Assembly: GCA_964453035.1 (NCBI GenBank) | Contig: CAYVOX010000075.1 | Span: 1-14,961 of the forward strand | Source of the DNA: CAYVOX01 sp964453035 | GTDB taxonomy: Bacteria > Chloroflexota > Anaerolineae > Anaerolineales > Anaerolineaceae | Reading direction: 5' to 3' | Length of the DNA: 14,961 bases | Shown: positions 1-6,090 of the stretch, piece after piece | Layout of the letters: each line of letters starts with the position of its first letter | Numbering within the stretch: the stretch's first letter is position 1 | Made by a program: the position numbers and the translations under genes | Notes under the pieces: model-generated | Told to the model about the DNA's origin: nothing | Seen by the model: the letters and a program-made list of their open reading frames with translations, nothing else | The model's database searches: none

Positions 1-17
1 GCCACGAAAGGAGAAAT

Positions 18-371
18 ATGAACGACATCCCACCCAAAGATCCTAAGAGTCCGGTGTTATTGATGGCTGTGGTGCAATCTCAGGATGCTGAAGCGGCTGA
101 GAGCGCGCTTGTGAAAGCCGGAAATACCGTCGGGAGGCTGCCGAGCGCGGGCGGGTTCCTCGGTCGAAGGAACGTCACCCTGCTCATCGGGCTGCCGTAC
201 GAGAAGATCGCTGAGGCGAACGAATTGCTCAATAAGAATTGCCGCCAGCGGATCGAATACATAGCCGTGCCATTAGAAAGCGCCCCCCTGCCGATGCCTG
301 CGCCAACCCCCATCACCATTGGCGGAGCGACGATTTTTGCACTGGATGTTGACCACTTTGAGGAGTTTTAG
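18..371 (+). CDS. PII-like cyclic-di-AMP receptor family protein, divergent paralog
   Basis: A 117-residue protein of the DarA/PstA (former DUF970) family, trimeric PII-like cytosolic proteins that bind cyclic-di-AMP. The family core GGFL is at residues 45-48, followed by N52 and TLLIG, and a GGATIFALDVDHF block closes the C-terminus (102-114). Compared with its neighbour at 374, the binding segment is altered. The N-F-R-V-T motif becomes G-N-T-V-G, and the glycine before the conserved Asn is Arg. A Pro-rich loop (about 88-100) is longer than in the neighbour. The start is ATG with AGGAG about 5 nt upstream. The stop lies 2 nt before the next ATG, so the two genes are probably translationally coupled. 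Family membership is clear. Binding of cyclic-di-AMP by this copy is doubtful; it may bind another ligand or act as a partner subunit. Confidence 0.85.
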   Translation: MNDIPPKDPKSPVLLMAVVQSQDAEAAESALVKAGNTVGRLPSAGGFLGRRNVTLLIGLPYEKIAEANELLNKNCRQRIEYIAVPLESAPLPMPAPTPITIGGATIFALDVDHFEEF

Positions 372-373
372 CC

Positions 374-640
374 ATGAAAATGATTATTGCCATCTTACGC
401 GATGTTGATAACGACCCGGTTTCGCACGCGCTGACGGCGGCGAACTTCCGCGTGACGGTGATTGCCTCGACAGGCGGTTTTTTGCGGCGCGGCAACACCA
501 CGCTGCTGGTTGGCACCGAAGATAACCTGGTGGAAGATGCCCTGGCTATCATCCGCGCGAGCTGCACACCGCCCTCAGAACCGGGCGCCAAACGCGCTAC
601 CATTTTTGTGATTAAAGTAGACCAGTTCATCCACTTCTGA
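374..640 (+). CDS. darA: PII-like cyclic-di-AMP receptor (DarA/PstA family)
   Basis: An 88-residue PII-like protein very close to Bacillus DarA and staphylococcal PstA, small trimeric cyclic-di-AMP receptors with poorly known downstream targets. It keeps N24-F25-R26-V27-T28, then TGGFLRRGNTT at 33-43 with F36, L37 and N41. From memory of the DarA/PstA structures, these positions hold the ligand contacts, with matching numbering. The C-terminal strand ATIFVIKVDQF (75-85) is also conserved. It is shorter than DarA (about 109 residues) because the loop between the last two strands is reduced (about 65-74). It follows the divergent paralog by 2 nt, and a strong terminator lies downstream. Intact site residues make it the better candidate sensor of the pair; a mixed trimer with its partner is possible but is inference. 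Confidence 0.9.
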   Translation: MKMIIAILRDVDNDPVSHALTAANFRVTVIASTGGFLRRGNTTLLVGTEDNLVEDALAIIRASCTPPSEPGAKRATIFVIKVDQFIHF

Positions 641-730
641 TAGCCTGCAAGGAGCGAGAAACCCGGGGAGCAGTGTGCTTGCTGCCAGGGTGAATAGAGG
701 TTTCGGACTGAAAGACGTATGAACCAGCTT
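641..730 (+). other. possible structured 3' UTR or small RNA upstream of terminator
   Basis: Ninety non-coding bases separate the darA stop from the terminator. Short complementary segments could fold: GAAACC (658-663) with GGTTTC (699-704), ACCC (661-664) with GGGT (688-691), and GCAG with CTGC inside. The first two pairings compete for bases 661-663. I compared it by eye with SRP RNA and common riboswitches and recognised none. It may be an ordinary 3' UTR; no promoter of its own was identified. Confidence 0.2.
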
Positions 731-766
731 CCAGGGGCACTATTTACACTGTGCCCCTGGTTTTTT
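731..766 (+). terminator. rho-independent terminator of the darA pair
   Basis: A perfect 10-bp stem, CCAGGGGCAC (731-740) with GTGCCCCTGG (751-760), has a 10-nt loop and is followed directly by six T (761-766). There is no T-tract on the opposite strand, so it serves the plus-strand genes. Confidence 0.92.
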
Positions 767-794
767 ATGCATATTGGTGGGGAAAAACAGTGTG

Positions 795-860
795 AAATCA
801 AAAGAGGCGACGATGGGACACCTGCCCCCTGCGGGGTTTGAACCCATGATCTGGCTGTTT
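795..860 (-). repeat. partial tRNA-Cys 3'-end copy with T-loop insert, unit 1
   Basis: A 66-nt unit repeats 3' parts of the nearby tRNA-Cys gene. Bases 795-818 equal 928-951 (trailer, discriminator, acceptor 3' strand, T-stem 3' strand). Bases 837-851 equal 952-966 (most of the T-loop, T-stem 5' strand and adjoining bases). Between them sits an 18-nt insert at 819-836 containing CCCCTGCGGGG, a potential hairpin. The 5' half of the tRNA and the anticodon are absent, so this is not a functional tRNA. It lies in the transcription direction downstream of the intact gene. Confidence 0.9.
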
Positions 861-927
861 AAATCAAAAGAGGCGACGATGGGACACCTGCCCCCCTGCG
901 GGGTTTGAACCCATAATCTGGCTGTTT
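861..927 (-). repeat. partial tRNA-Cys 3'-end copy with T-loop insert, unit 2
   Basis: This tandem copy of the preceding unit is nearly identical. It has one extra C in the insert (885-903, 19 nt) and one G-to-A change at 915. It abuts unit 1 on one side and the trailer of the intact tRNA-Cys on the other. The shared changes show that the two units arose from one another after the insert was acquired. Confidence 0.9.
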
Positions 928-937
928 AAATCAAAAG

Positions 938-1008
938 AGGCGACGATGGGATTTGAACCCATGATCAGGGTTTTGCAGACCCTTGCCTTGCCACTTGGCC
1001 ACGTCGCC
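938..1008 (-). tRNA. tRNA-Cys (anticodon GCA)
   Basis: Read on the minus strand, the gene starts GGCGACG and ends CGTCGCC plus a U discriminator, the expected cysteine identity base. The anticodon arm AGGGT-CTGCAAA-ACCCT gives anticodon GCA. The T-arm is ATGGG-TTCAAAT-CCCAT. The length is 71 nt without CCA, and the next bases are CTT, so CCA must be added after transcription. Its own promoter lies at 1028-1056. Downstream in its transcript come two partial copies of its 3' half. Confidence 0.97.
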
Positions 1009-1027
1009 CTACTGTTGTTGCAGGGGG

Positions 1028-1056
1028 ATTTTACACGCGAACGATGGATTGGTCAA
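1028..1056 (-). promoter_or_regulatory. sigma70-type promoter of tRNA-Cys
   Basis: On the minus strand the -35 is TTGACC (1051-1056) and the -10 is TAAAAT (1028-1033), with a 17-bp spacer. The predicted start near 1021 leaves a leader of about 13 nt before the tRNA 5' end. Confidence 0.8.
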
Positions 1057-1080
1057 GTAAAAAAGGAAGGGGGAAGAGAA

Positions 1081-1110
1081 GTAAAAAGAATTCCCCCTCT
1101 CGGGGGAATT
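1081..1110 (-). terminator. rho-independent terminator downstream of the tRNA-Gly repeat
   Basis: A 9-bp stem of AATTCCCCC with GGGGGAATT around a 4-nt loop occupies 1089-1110. On the minus strand it is followed by CTTTTTAC. An identical hairpin directly after the intact tRNA-Gly (1175-1196) is followed only by CTTGATTT, a poorer U-tract. This distal copy is therefore the more convincing terminator for the tRNA-Gly transcript. Confidence 0.75.
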
Positions 1111-1171
1111 TTGAGCGGGCGATGGGACTCGAATTTCACACCCTCATGGGTGCCCACGACCTTTTTAAATC
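1086..1171 (-). repeat. partial tRNA-Gly 3'-end and terminator copy with T-loop insert
   Basis: An 86-nt tandem unit. Bases 1086-1133 are identical over 48 nt to 1172-1219 (terminator hairpin, discriminator, acceptor 3' strand, T-stem and T-loop). Bases 1153-1163 equal 1220-1230. A 19-nt insert at 1134-1152 interrupts the T-loop and contains CACCCTCATGGGTG, a perfect 5-bp hairpin. The tRNA 5' half and anticodon are missing. The linker TTTAAATC (1164-1171) also occurs at the junctions of the tRNA-Cys repeats. Confidence 0.9.
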
Positions 1172-1174
1172 AAG

Positions 1175-1196
1175 AATTCCCCCTCTCGGGGGAATT
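1175..1196 (-). terminator. terminator-like hairpin directly after tRNA-Gly
   Basis: This is the proximal copy of the 9-bp AATTCCCCC hairpin, starting 3 nt past the tRNA discriminator. The following minus-strand sequence, CTTGATTTAAA, lacks a good U-tract. It may terminate weakly or serve as a 3'-end processing structure. Confidence 0.5.
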
Positions 1197-1199
1197 TTG

Positions 1200-1272
<73 letters not shown>

Positions 1273-1296
1273 GCCTGGCTGTTTCCAGCGAGGCAG

Positions 1297-1325
1297 AGTA
1301 TAGCAGAGACCTCAAAAAACGTCAA
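1297..1325 (-). promoter_or_regulatory. sigma70-type promoter of tRNA-Gly
   Basis: On the minus strand the -35 is TTGACG (1320-1325) and the -10 is TATACT (1297-1302), spaced by 17 bp. This near-consensus promoter fits a stable RNA gene. The decamer AAACAGCCAG (1275-1284, minus strand) in the leader also occurs in both tRNA-Cys repeat units. Confidence 0.88.
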
Positions 1326-1357
1326 GGACTGGTACGAAAAACTTACCGGTCAATAAC

Positions 1358-1675
1358 CTACTGCGGCTGGCGGTCGCGCAGCAGTATGGCGGTGTAGCGC
1401 GTGTTTTCTTCCAGGTTGATGAGCAGGTAAAGGGCTTCGCCGATGGCAAAAATACCCAGTGCGCCAAGCCCCCCGCCCAGCAGCGTCGAAAGAACGGCTA
1501 TAGCCATTACTTCCGTTCCCACGCCCCGCAAACCGTATGCCGAAAGCTGGTTTGAGCCCGACGACATGCTCACCACCATCAGCACCACCGCCAAAACGGT
1601 GAGGAGCGCAACCAGCACGCCAATAATCTTATATATTGTGGCAATGACCCTCAAAGCTGTGTAGCGTTTTTCCAT
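1358..1675 (-). CDS. small membrane protein of unknown function
   Basis: A 105-residue protein with two predicted membrane helices, roughly residues 14-37 and 57-83. They are separated by a short Gly/Ser-rich loop and followed by LYLLINLEENTRYTAILL and a short charged tail. I recall similar small proteins ending in a conserved 'LEENTR(A/Y)TA' segment from Chloroflexota and other lineages, but know no function. GGGAGGG lies about 4 nt before the ATG and supports the start. It has its own promoter (1709-1737). It stands apart from the tRNA transcription unit downstream of it. Confidence 0.75.
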   Translation of the reverse strand: MEKRYTALRVIATIYKIIGVLVALLTVLAVVLMVVSMSSGSNQLSAYGLRGVGTEVMAIAVLSTLLGGGLGALGIFAIGEALYLLINLEENTRYTAILLRDRQPQ

Positions 1676-1708
1676 ATTACCCTCCCATAAATCTAACAGG
1701 ATGTCATT

Positions 1709-1737
1709 ATTGTACAGGCAAGCGCCTGTTTAAACAA
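1709..1737 (-). promoter_or_regulatory. promoter with internal palindrome upstream of the small membrane protein
   Basis: On the minus strand the -35 is TTGTTT (1732-1737) and the -10 is TACAAT (1709-1714), spaced by 17 bp. The spacer contains the palindrome ACAGGC-AAGC-GCCTGT (1714-1729). Its position between -35 and -10 suits an operator; no regulator is identified. It could also be an incidental hairpin between two genes. Confidence 0.55.
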
Positions 1738-1762
1738 TCGCTGCGCGTATGGATTGCAACAA

Positions 1763-3499
1763 TCATGCCGAAAGACCAGATGAGGCGCCCTGGCGGGAGG
1801 CAAGGCGGGCTTTTTCCATAGCAAAGATGCGCCGCAGAATGGCAACCGAGGTGGCATAGGTGGAATCCATGCCGAAATAGGAGAGGGTACCGGCGCCCAG
1901 GTTTTTACCCTTGCTGAGGGGCGTGTCCGAGGCGTAGTGCAGAATGCCAATATCAAACGGCGCGCCGTAGAGGTTGACAATCTCGTTGACCGGGTGGCGC
2001 TGGGGGCGAACCATCTCGCAAATAGCGCTGAGGTAAGGCCCGGCTTCCATTTCAATATCGGTGTAACCTTCGCGGTAGATGACGTCCATCACGCGGGCAT
2101 TCTGCAGGAAGGTGCCGAGCACCGAGACGGCTTTCTGGTTATCAAGGACGGTGCCGTAAACCAGGAAGGGAGCGATATCCGCAGCGCTGAAGGCGTTTTG
2201 GAACAGGTAGGTGTTGCGCGAGTGTTCGTCCTGGACGACGGAGGGAATCAACACATCACCGCGCACGCCGTTGAGCGTGGCCGATTTGCCCATGATATAG
2301 ACGCCGAGAATCTTGCCGGTGTGCTCGGCCACCTTTGCCAGCAGGTTATACGCGGCAAAACCCAGCGGGTAGTCAATATTAATCAGCAGGGCATCGCTCT
2401 GCCTGAGAAAATCGGCATCCTGCGGGCACAGGCGGGGGTCAAGCCAATCCGGAAAGAGGTTGGAAAGCTCAACAATCTGGGCTTCGAGATCCAGCGAGTG
2501 AATGCTGGAAACACGCAGAATGCCTACTGCCTGTTCCGCCTGGCGCTGCGCCTCGATGAGCCCCCGGCCAGCCTCCGTCTGCTGGTATTTTTTGAGCACG
2601 TAATAGAGAAAGTTCTCCTCGCTGGAGGGCAGGCGCCGCGCGCGGATTTCTTCCCACTCCGTAAGCAACGAAGTGTTTTCAGGCTGGTGTAAAAAAGAGA
2701 CCAGTTCGTCCTGGTGTTGCAGGGCAAAACCGGTGAGTAAATTGATCACGCTGTGGGGGTTGCTGGAAATAAAATAGACAGGACGGTTGAGCACCTGAGG
2801 GCAGGCGCGCTCCACATCGTCCCACCAGGCACGCGTGGCGCGCCAGTACTCGCTGAGCGATCCGCTCAGCAGGCGCAGGCGCAGGGCGCAGCGCCGCGAG
2901 GAAATCATCTCCAACATAGGGATGAAACGGTCGCCCCAGATCACCTGCAAGCGCTCAAGGTCCTCAACGGAAAGCATCAGCTGCTGGGCCAGGGCTGCGA
3001 ACAGGGCTTTATCTGCCAGCAGCTGAGGCGAAAGCATCCCAAGCGGGCAGCGCTCCAGCAGGTAGTTGAGTTTGTTCCACTCAATCTGGTACGCGGTGAG
3101 GGCCGGGAGCATATCGTCAATATCAGAGCGGCTGGCGATGAAACAGGCGAGGGTATCCTTGCCGTTAAAGAATGAGCGCCGGCGGCGGGCGCGGGCGGTG
3201 ACCGGTAGCCAGGTATCCAGGTTGGGATAGCCGTGTTCGGCAAACAGGTCGTAGCTCTGACCGAGCACCACGGTTTGCACGTCGGGCATGCAATCCGGCA
3301 ATCGCAGCAGGCTGTAGATGAACGCTGAGGTATCCGGAGCCTGGCGGCGCGCATCGGGGTGCAGGGAGGAATTCATCCCGCCGTGAACCTCTTCCAGGGT
3401 GCGGATTTGCACTTCGGCGGTGGTGCGGAGCAGGGAGTAAATCGTGCGCAGGTAAAGCTCAATTTCTTCAGAGGCGGTGGAAGGGACGGTGCGCTCCAT
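1763..3499 (-). CDS. large protein with AMP nucleosidase/nucleoside phosphorylase-like C-terminal half
   Basis: A 578-residue protein with no signal peptide or clear membrane helix. Residues 1-330 look mainly helical, and I do not recognise them. The C-terminal half carries a set of marks typical of the nucleoside phosphorylase/AMP nucleosidase fold: GDVLIP (414-419), DIEMEAGPY (481-489, with the ribose-binding M-E pair), and HYASDTPLSKGKNLG (521-535). The last resembles the S-D-K-P-L segment of AMP nucleosidase, where the Asp is catalytic. It may cleave or bind a nucleotide or nucleoside; the substrate is unknown. A family of unknown function with this layout may exist (possibly DUF6909), which I could not check. 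GGAG lies 8 nt before the ATG. It follows the Asp-box gene by 25 nt and probably shares its transcript. Confidence 0.75.
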   Translation of the reverse strand: MERTVPSTASEEIELYLRTIYSLLRTTAEVQIRTLEEVHGGMNSSLHPDARRQAPDTSAFIYSLLRLPDCMPDVQTVVLGQSYDLFAEHGYPNLDTWLPVTARARRRRSFFNGKDTLACFIASRSDIDDMLPALTAYQIEWNKLNYLLERCPLGMLSPQLLADKALFAALAQQLMLSVEDLERLQVIWGDRFIPMLEMISSRRCALRLRLLSGSLSEYWRATRAWWDDVERACPQVLNRPVYFISSNPHSVINLLTGFALQHQDELVSFLHQPENTSLLTEWEEIRARRLPSSEENFLYYVLKKYQQTEAGRGLIEAQRQAEQAVGILRVSSIHSLDLEAQIVELSNLFPDWLDPRLCPQDADFLRQSDALLINIDYPLGFAAYNLLAKVAEHTGKILGVYIMGKSATLNGVRGDVLIPSVVQDEHSRNTYLFQNAFSAADIAPFLVYGTVLDNQKAVSVLGTFLQNARVMDVIYREGYTDIEMEAGPYLSAICEMVRPQRHPVNEIVNLYGAPFDIGILHYASDTPLSKGKNLGAGTLSYFGMDSTYATSVAILRRIFAMEKARLASRQGASSGLSA

Positions 3500-3524
3500 G
3501 ATTCATCTCCGGGGTTGGCGAGGG

Positions 3525-3872
3525 TTAACCTTCTGCCAGTTCTTCTTTAATATAGTCGGCAGGGTTGGGTTCGCGTTTCTGGGCAATGGGGTTCCAGGTC
3601 AGACCGCAATCAAGGGACTGGTAAAACTCAAAGTCGCCCCAGTAGCCAAAACCCTCGATATGGAGCATCAACTCGTTGCTGCTCCTGTGGCGGTAGAGCA
3701 GGTCAATGCGGTCGCCCCACGATCGGCCGCTTTCCAGGGAAAGCTGAAGGACATCCTGCCACCCGGAACCGTCATTGCGCTGGACGTGAAACACGCTCAC
3801 GCTGTCTTCCTCATCCTCAAAGAGCGTTTGTCCTTTTCTGACTCTAAACTGGGCCTGGCAGGCTGGCAGCAT
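3525..3872 (-). CDS. small Asp-box (BNR-like) protein
   Basis: A 115-residue protein with two Asp-box motifs, SLESGRSW (45-52) and SLDCGLTW (86-93). This S-x-D-x-G-x-T-W pattern is found in the blades of sialidase-type beta-propellers. Two motifs make less than half a propeller, so it is either a fragment, an oligomerising piece or a small beta fold that uses the motif. No signal peptide is evident. The ATG at 3872 has GGAGG 12 nt upstream, rather far; an in-frame CTG three codons earlier is closer to it, so the exact start is uncertain. The gene fills the space before the nucleosidase-like gene (25-nt gap) and has a plausible promoter at 3921-3949, which supports it being real. Confidence 0.6.
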   Translation of the reverse strand: MLPACQAQFRVRKGQTLFEDEEDSVSVFHVQRNDGSGWQDVLQLSLESGRSWGDRIDLLYRHRSSNELMLHIEGFGYWGDFEFYQSLDCGLTWNPIAQKREPNPADYIKEELAEG

Positions 3873-3920
3873 CTTAATCAGTGTCCTCCGGGCACTCCAC
3901 TATAAGTGACTATCGCCCCA

Positions 3921-3949
3921 AGTATATGCGACTTGCCCCCATCCCGCAA
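3921..3949 (-). promoter_or_regulatory. probable promoter for the Asp-box/nucleosidase-like pair
   Basis: On the minus strand the -10 is TATACT (3921-3926) and the -35 is TTGCGG (3944-3949), spaced by 17 bp. The -10 is strong and the -35 matches only the TTG part. A TTGACT hexamer sits just upstream but at a spacing of 24 bp. Confidence 0.5.
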
Positions 3950-4085
3950 TAGTCAAACATGTTAGAATCAAAGCAACAACGGCAGGCCGGGTTGCGGCTG
4001 ACCTGTGACAATAGTTTCAGGTAAGCGCGACCGGTCGGGCAAGTTCTTGCCGGAATGTGAAATCTATTACTCAAAGAGGTGAACG
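3950..4085 (+). other. intergenic region with inverted repeats upstream of garR
   Basis: I see no open reading frame and no convincing plus-strand promoter. Two inverted repeats stand out: ACCTG (4001-4005) with CAGGT (4018-4022), and GGCAAG-TT-CTTGCC (4038-4051), the latter too tight for a good hairpin and more like an operator. GAGGTG a few nt before the ATG at 4086 is the ribosome-binding site of the next gene. Confidence 0.35.
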
Positions 4086-4985
4086 ATGCTAAAAGTTGGC
4101 TATATCGGATTAGGAATAATGGGGAAATCCATCGCCCGCAACATCCTCAAGGCCGGGTTTGGGTTGGTGGTGCACAACCGCAGCCAGGGGGCGGTACAGG
4201 AACTTGTCGCTGAAGGGGCAAAAGCAGCCGCTTCACCCGCAGAGGTTGCCGGGCAGGTAGATGTAGTTTTTACCAACCTGCCGGATTCGCCCGATGTAGA
4301 AATAGTGGCGCTGGGACCCGGGGGCGTGATCGAAGGAGCCCATACGGGGCTGGTGTTTGTGGATAATTCGACTATCAAACCCGCCACAGCCCGTCTGGTT
4401 GCCTCCCGACTGGCGCAGGCCGGGGTGGCTGCATTGGATGCACCGGTGAGCGGCGGGGATGTGGGCGCGCGCAATGGGACGCTGACCATCATGGTGGGGG
4501 GAGAGGCGAGCGCCGTTGAGAAAGTGATGCCGGTGTTTGAAGCCATGGGCAAGAAAATCACCCACATCGGGGAGGCTGGCACCGGGCAGGTGGCTAAAGC
4601 CGCCAACCAGATTATGGTGGCAGCGCAAATGGTAGCCATGGGCGAACTGCTCGTGTTTGCGCAAAAGGCAGGCGCAGACCCGCGTAAGGTAGTGGAATCA
4701 ATCCGCGCCGGGGCGGCGCAGTGCTGGGCGCTGGATATCAAGCCGCCCAGGTTGTTTGCTGGCAACCGCAAACCGGGCTTCAAAGCCTACATGCAGGCCA
4801 AAGATTTGAACATTGTGGTCGAGACCGCCCGCGAGTACGGCATTGCGCTACCCTCGCTGGCGCTGGATGCGCAGCTTTACAACGCTGCCGTGCAGATGGG
4901 TCTGGCCGAGCTGGATAATTCAGCCATCATCGGTGTGCTGGAGCAAATGGCGGGCATTCGCCTGCGCGAATACCCGGAAGCATAA
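4086..4985 (+). CDS. garR: 2-hydroxy-3-oxopropionate reductase-type dehydrogenase
   Basis: A 299-residue member of the beta-hydroxyacid dehydrogenase family, close in length and sequence to E. coli GarR (tartronate semialdehyde reductase). The nucleotide-binding motif GLGIMG is at 8-13. The H-N-R turn (30-32) after the second strand suggests NADP(H) preference. The substrate loop DAPVSGG is at 118-124, catalytic K171 lies in GTGQVAKAANQ (165-175), and K239-D240 closes the site. The likely reaction is interconversion of glycerate and tartronate semialdehyde; related 3-hydroxyisobutyrate dehydrogenases share these motifs, so substrate is not certain. No other glyoxylate-pathway gene is nearby. 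It converges on the methyltransferase gene with only 2 bp between stop codons and no terminator. Confidence 0.88.
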   Translation: MLKVGYIGLGIMGKSIARNILKAGFGLVVHNRSQGAVQELVAEGAKAAASPAEVAGQVDVVFTNLPDSPDVEIVALGPGGVIEGAHTGLVFVDNSTIKPATARLVASRLAQAGVAALDAPVSGGDVGARNGTLTIMVGGEASAVEKVMPVFEAMGKKITHIGEAGTGQVAKAANQIMVAAQMVAMGELLVFAQKAGADPRKVVESIRAGAAQCWALDIKPPRLFAGNRKPGFKAYMQAKDLNIVVETAREYGIALPSLALDAQLYNAAVQMGLAELDNSAIIGVLEQMAGIRLREYPEA

Positions 4986-4987
4986 GT

Positions 4988-5884
4988 TCAGTCAGCGCAC
5001 CAGCGAGCAAAGATCGCCGTGGAGAGCAATCTCCCGGCGCTTTGTTCTTTAAGAGCAATCTCGCCCGCCTGCACCTGCCCCCCCAAGCCTGCTGTCATCT
5101 CCGCGACAGCGGCGTGCAGGGTGAGAGCGCTGGCTTTAACGGCGTACGCGGTGAGCAGGATAAATATCGGGCGCGGGGTGAGCACAGCGCGGCAGGCTTT
5201 GAGTAATTCCGGGATGAGCTTGTAAAACTCCCACACTTCGCCTTTGGGTCCGCGCCCAAACTTAGGAGGGTCGAGGATGAGACCATCGTAGAAGGATTGG
5301 CGGCGGGCTTCGCGTTCCACAAACTTGAGCGCGTCATCAACCATCCAGCGGATGGGCTTTTCACCCAAACCCGAAAGCTCCTGGTTCTGGCGGGCCCAGG
5401 CAACCACCTTGGGCGATGCATCCACATGGGTGACCTGCGCTCCGGCTTTGGCAGCTGCCAGGGAAGCCAATCCGGTGTAGCCAAACAGGTTAAGCACCCG
5501 CGTCGGGCGATTTACCGTAGAAATCCGCTCCATAATCCAATCCCAGCCGCTGGCCTGCTCCGGAAAGACGCCGACATGGCGCGAGGCGGAGGTTTGCAGC
5601 CAGAGCTTAAGCCCGTGATATTCCACCTGCCAGCGCTCCGGTAAGGATTGCAGGCGCTCCCAGTGACCGCCGTTTTCTTCCGGGGCAGGGTGGAAGACGG
5701 CATGAGCGCTACTCCACTCTTTTTGAGGCAGGGCGGGCTGCCAGATGGCCTCGGCCTCAGGGCGGACCAGGCGGTAGGGTCCGTAGCGTTCCAACTTGTT
5801 GCCGCCGCCGCTATCCAGCAGGGCATAGTCTTTCCAATCTGGCGAGGTGAGGATGAGAAGTTGCGGGGTGGATGTGGGACTCAT
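4988..5884 (-). CDS. RlmI/RlmK-like class I SAM-dependent methyltransferase without PUA domain
   Basis: A 298-residue protein with a Rossmann methyltransferase core typical of the RlmI/RlmK-type 23S rRNA methyltransferases. Motif I is LNLFGYTGLASLAAAKAG (131-148), the acidic residue ending strand 2 is D155, and motif IV is LDPPKFGRGPKG (204-215). The region before motif I (1-128) matches the second domain of that family, but there is no N-terminal PUA RNA-binding domain, unlike RlmI (about 396 residues). The strand where RlmI carries its catalytic Cys (S-C-S) reads LLTAYAVKAS (243-252), with no Cys. 5-methylcytosine chemistry is therefore unlikely here; methylation of a nitrogen or another substrate is possible. 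The ATG has only a weak upstream ribosome-binding site. Confidence 0.82.
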   Translation of the reverse strand: MSPTSTPQLLILTSPDWKDYALLDSGGGNKLERYGPYRLVRPEAEAIWQPALPQKEWSSAHAVFHPAPEENGGHWERLQSLPERWQVEYHGLKLWLQTSASRHVGVFPEQASGWDWIMERISTVNRPTRVLNLFGYTGLASLAAAKAGAQVTHVDASPKVVAWARQNQELSGLGEKPIRWMVDDALKFVEREARRQSFYDGLILDPPKFGRGPKGEVWEFYKLIPELLKACRAVLTPRPIFILLTAYAVKASALTLHAAVAEMTAGLGGQVQAGEIALKEQSAGRLLSTAIFARWCAD

Positions 5885-6002
5885 GTGAGGACTCGATTTG
5901 CAGCCGTATTTTCCGGGCTAAAAGGGTGTTCAACACTGAGAGTGTAACCTTGACCGGGGAGGATTGTCAAGCTGTATTCCCTGGCGAGGTAAAACAAAAA
6001 AA

Positions 6003-6048
6003 CTTTGTACAAAAAACCCTATACATTTTACAAAGATTCGATTATGAT
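6003..6048 (+). promoter_or_regulatory. promoter with overlapping candidate CarH/MerR operator
   Basis: The -35 is TATACA (6020-6025) and the -10 is TATGAT (6043-6048), spaced by 17 bp. Three TNTACA elements flank and overlap the -35: TGTACA (6006-6011), TATACA (6020-6025) and TTTACA (6027-6032). Arms CTTTGTA (6003-6009) and TACAAAG (6029-6035) form an inverted repeat. Operators overlapping the -35 are how CarH-type repressors act, so autoregulation is the likely reading. Confidence 0.6.
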
Positions 6049-6090
6049 TAGGCAAATGGATAAGTGACCGCAAGTAAAAAGGAGCTAAAA

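Noticed and set aside
641..766. SRP RNA or known riboswitch
   Set aside because: The conserved GGAAGCAGC-type apical motif of SRP RNA is absent, and no riboswitch core was recognised.
313..801. 162-codon minus-strand frame
   Set aside because: It overlaps darA and its terminator on the opposite strand and shows no family features.
795..966. CRISPR-like array
   Set aside because: The units are abutting tandem copies that include tRNA-Cys sequence; there are no distinct spacers and no cas genes.
1937..3175. Long plus-strand reading frames of 251 and 140 codons
   Set aside because: They lie antisense within the 578-residue nucleosidase-like gene, which has a ribosome-binding site, conserved motifs and normal composition.
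3992..4020. Plus-strand promoter for garR beginning with TTGCGG
   Set aside because: No -10-like hexamer occurs at 16-18 bp spacing.
6064..6090. GTG start adding nine residues to the first CarH-like regulator
   Set aside because: The ATG at 6091 has AAGGAG at ideal spacing, and the extra residues cover this ribosome-binding site.
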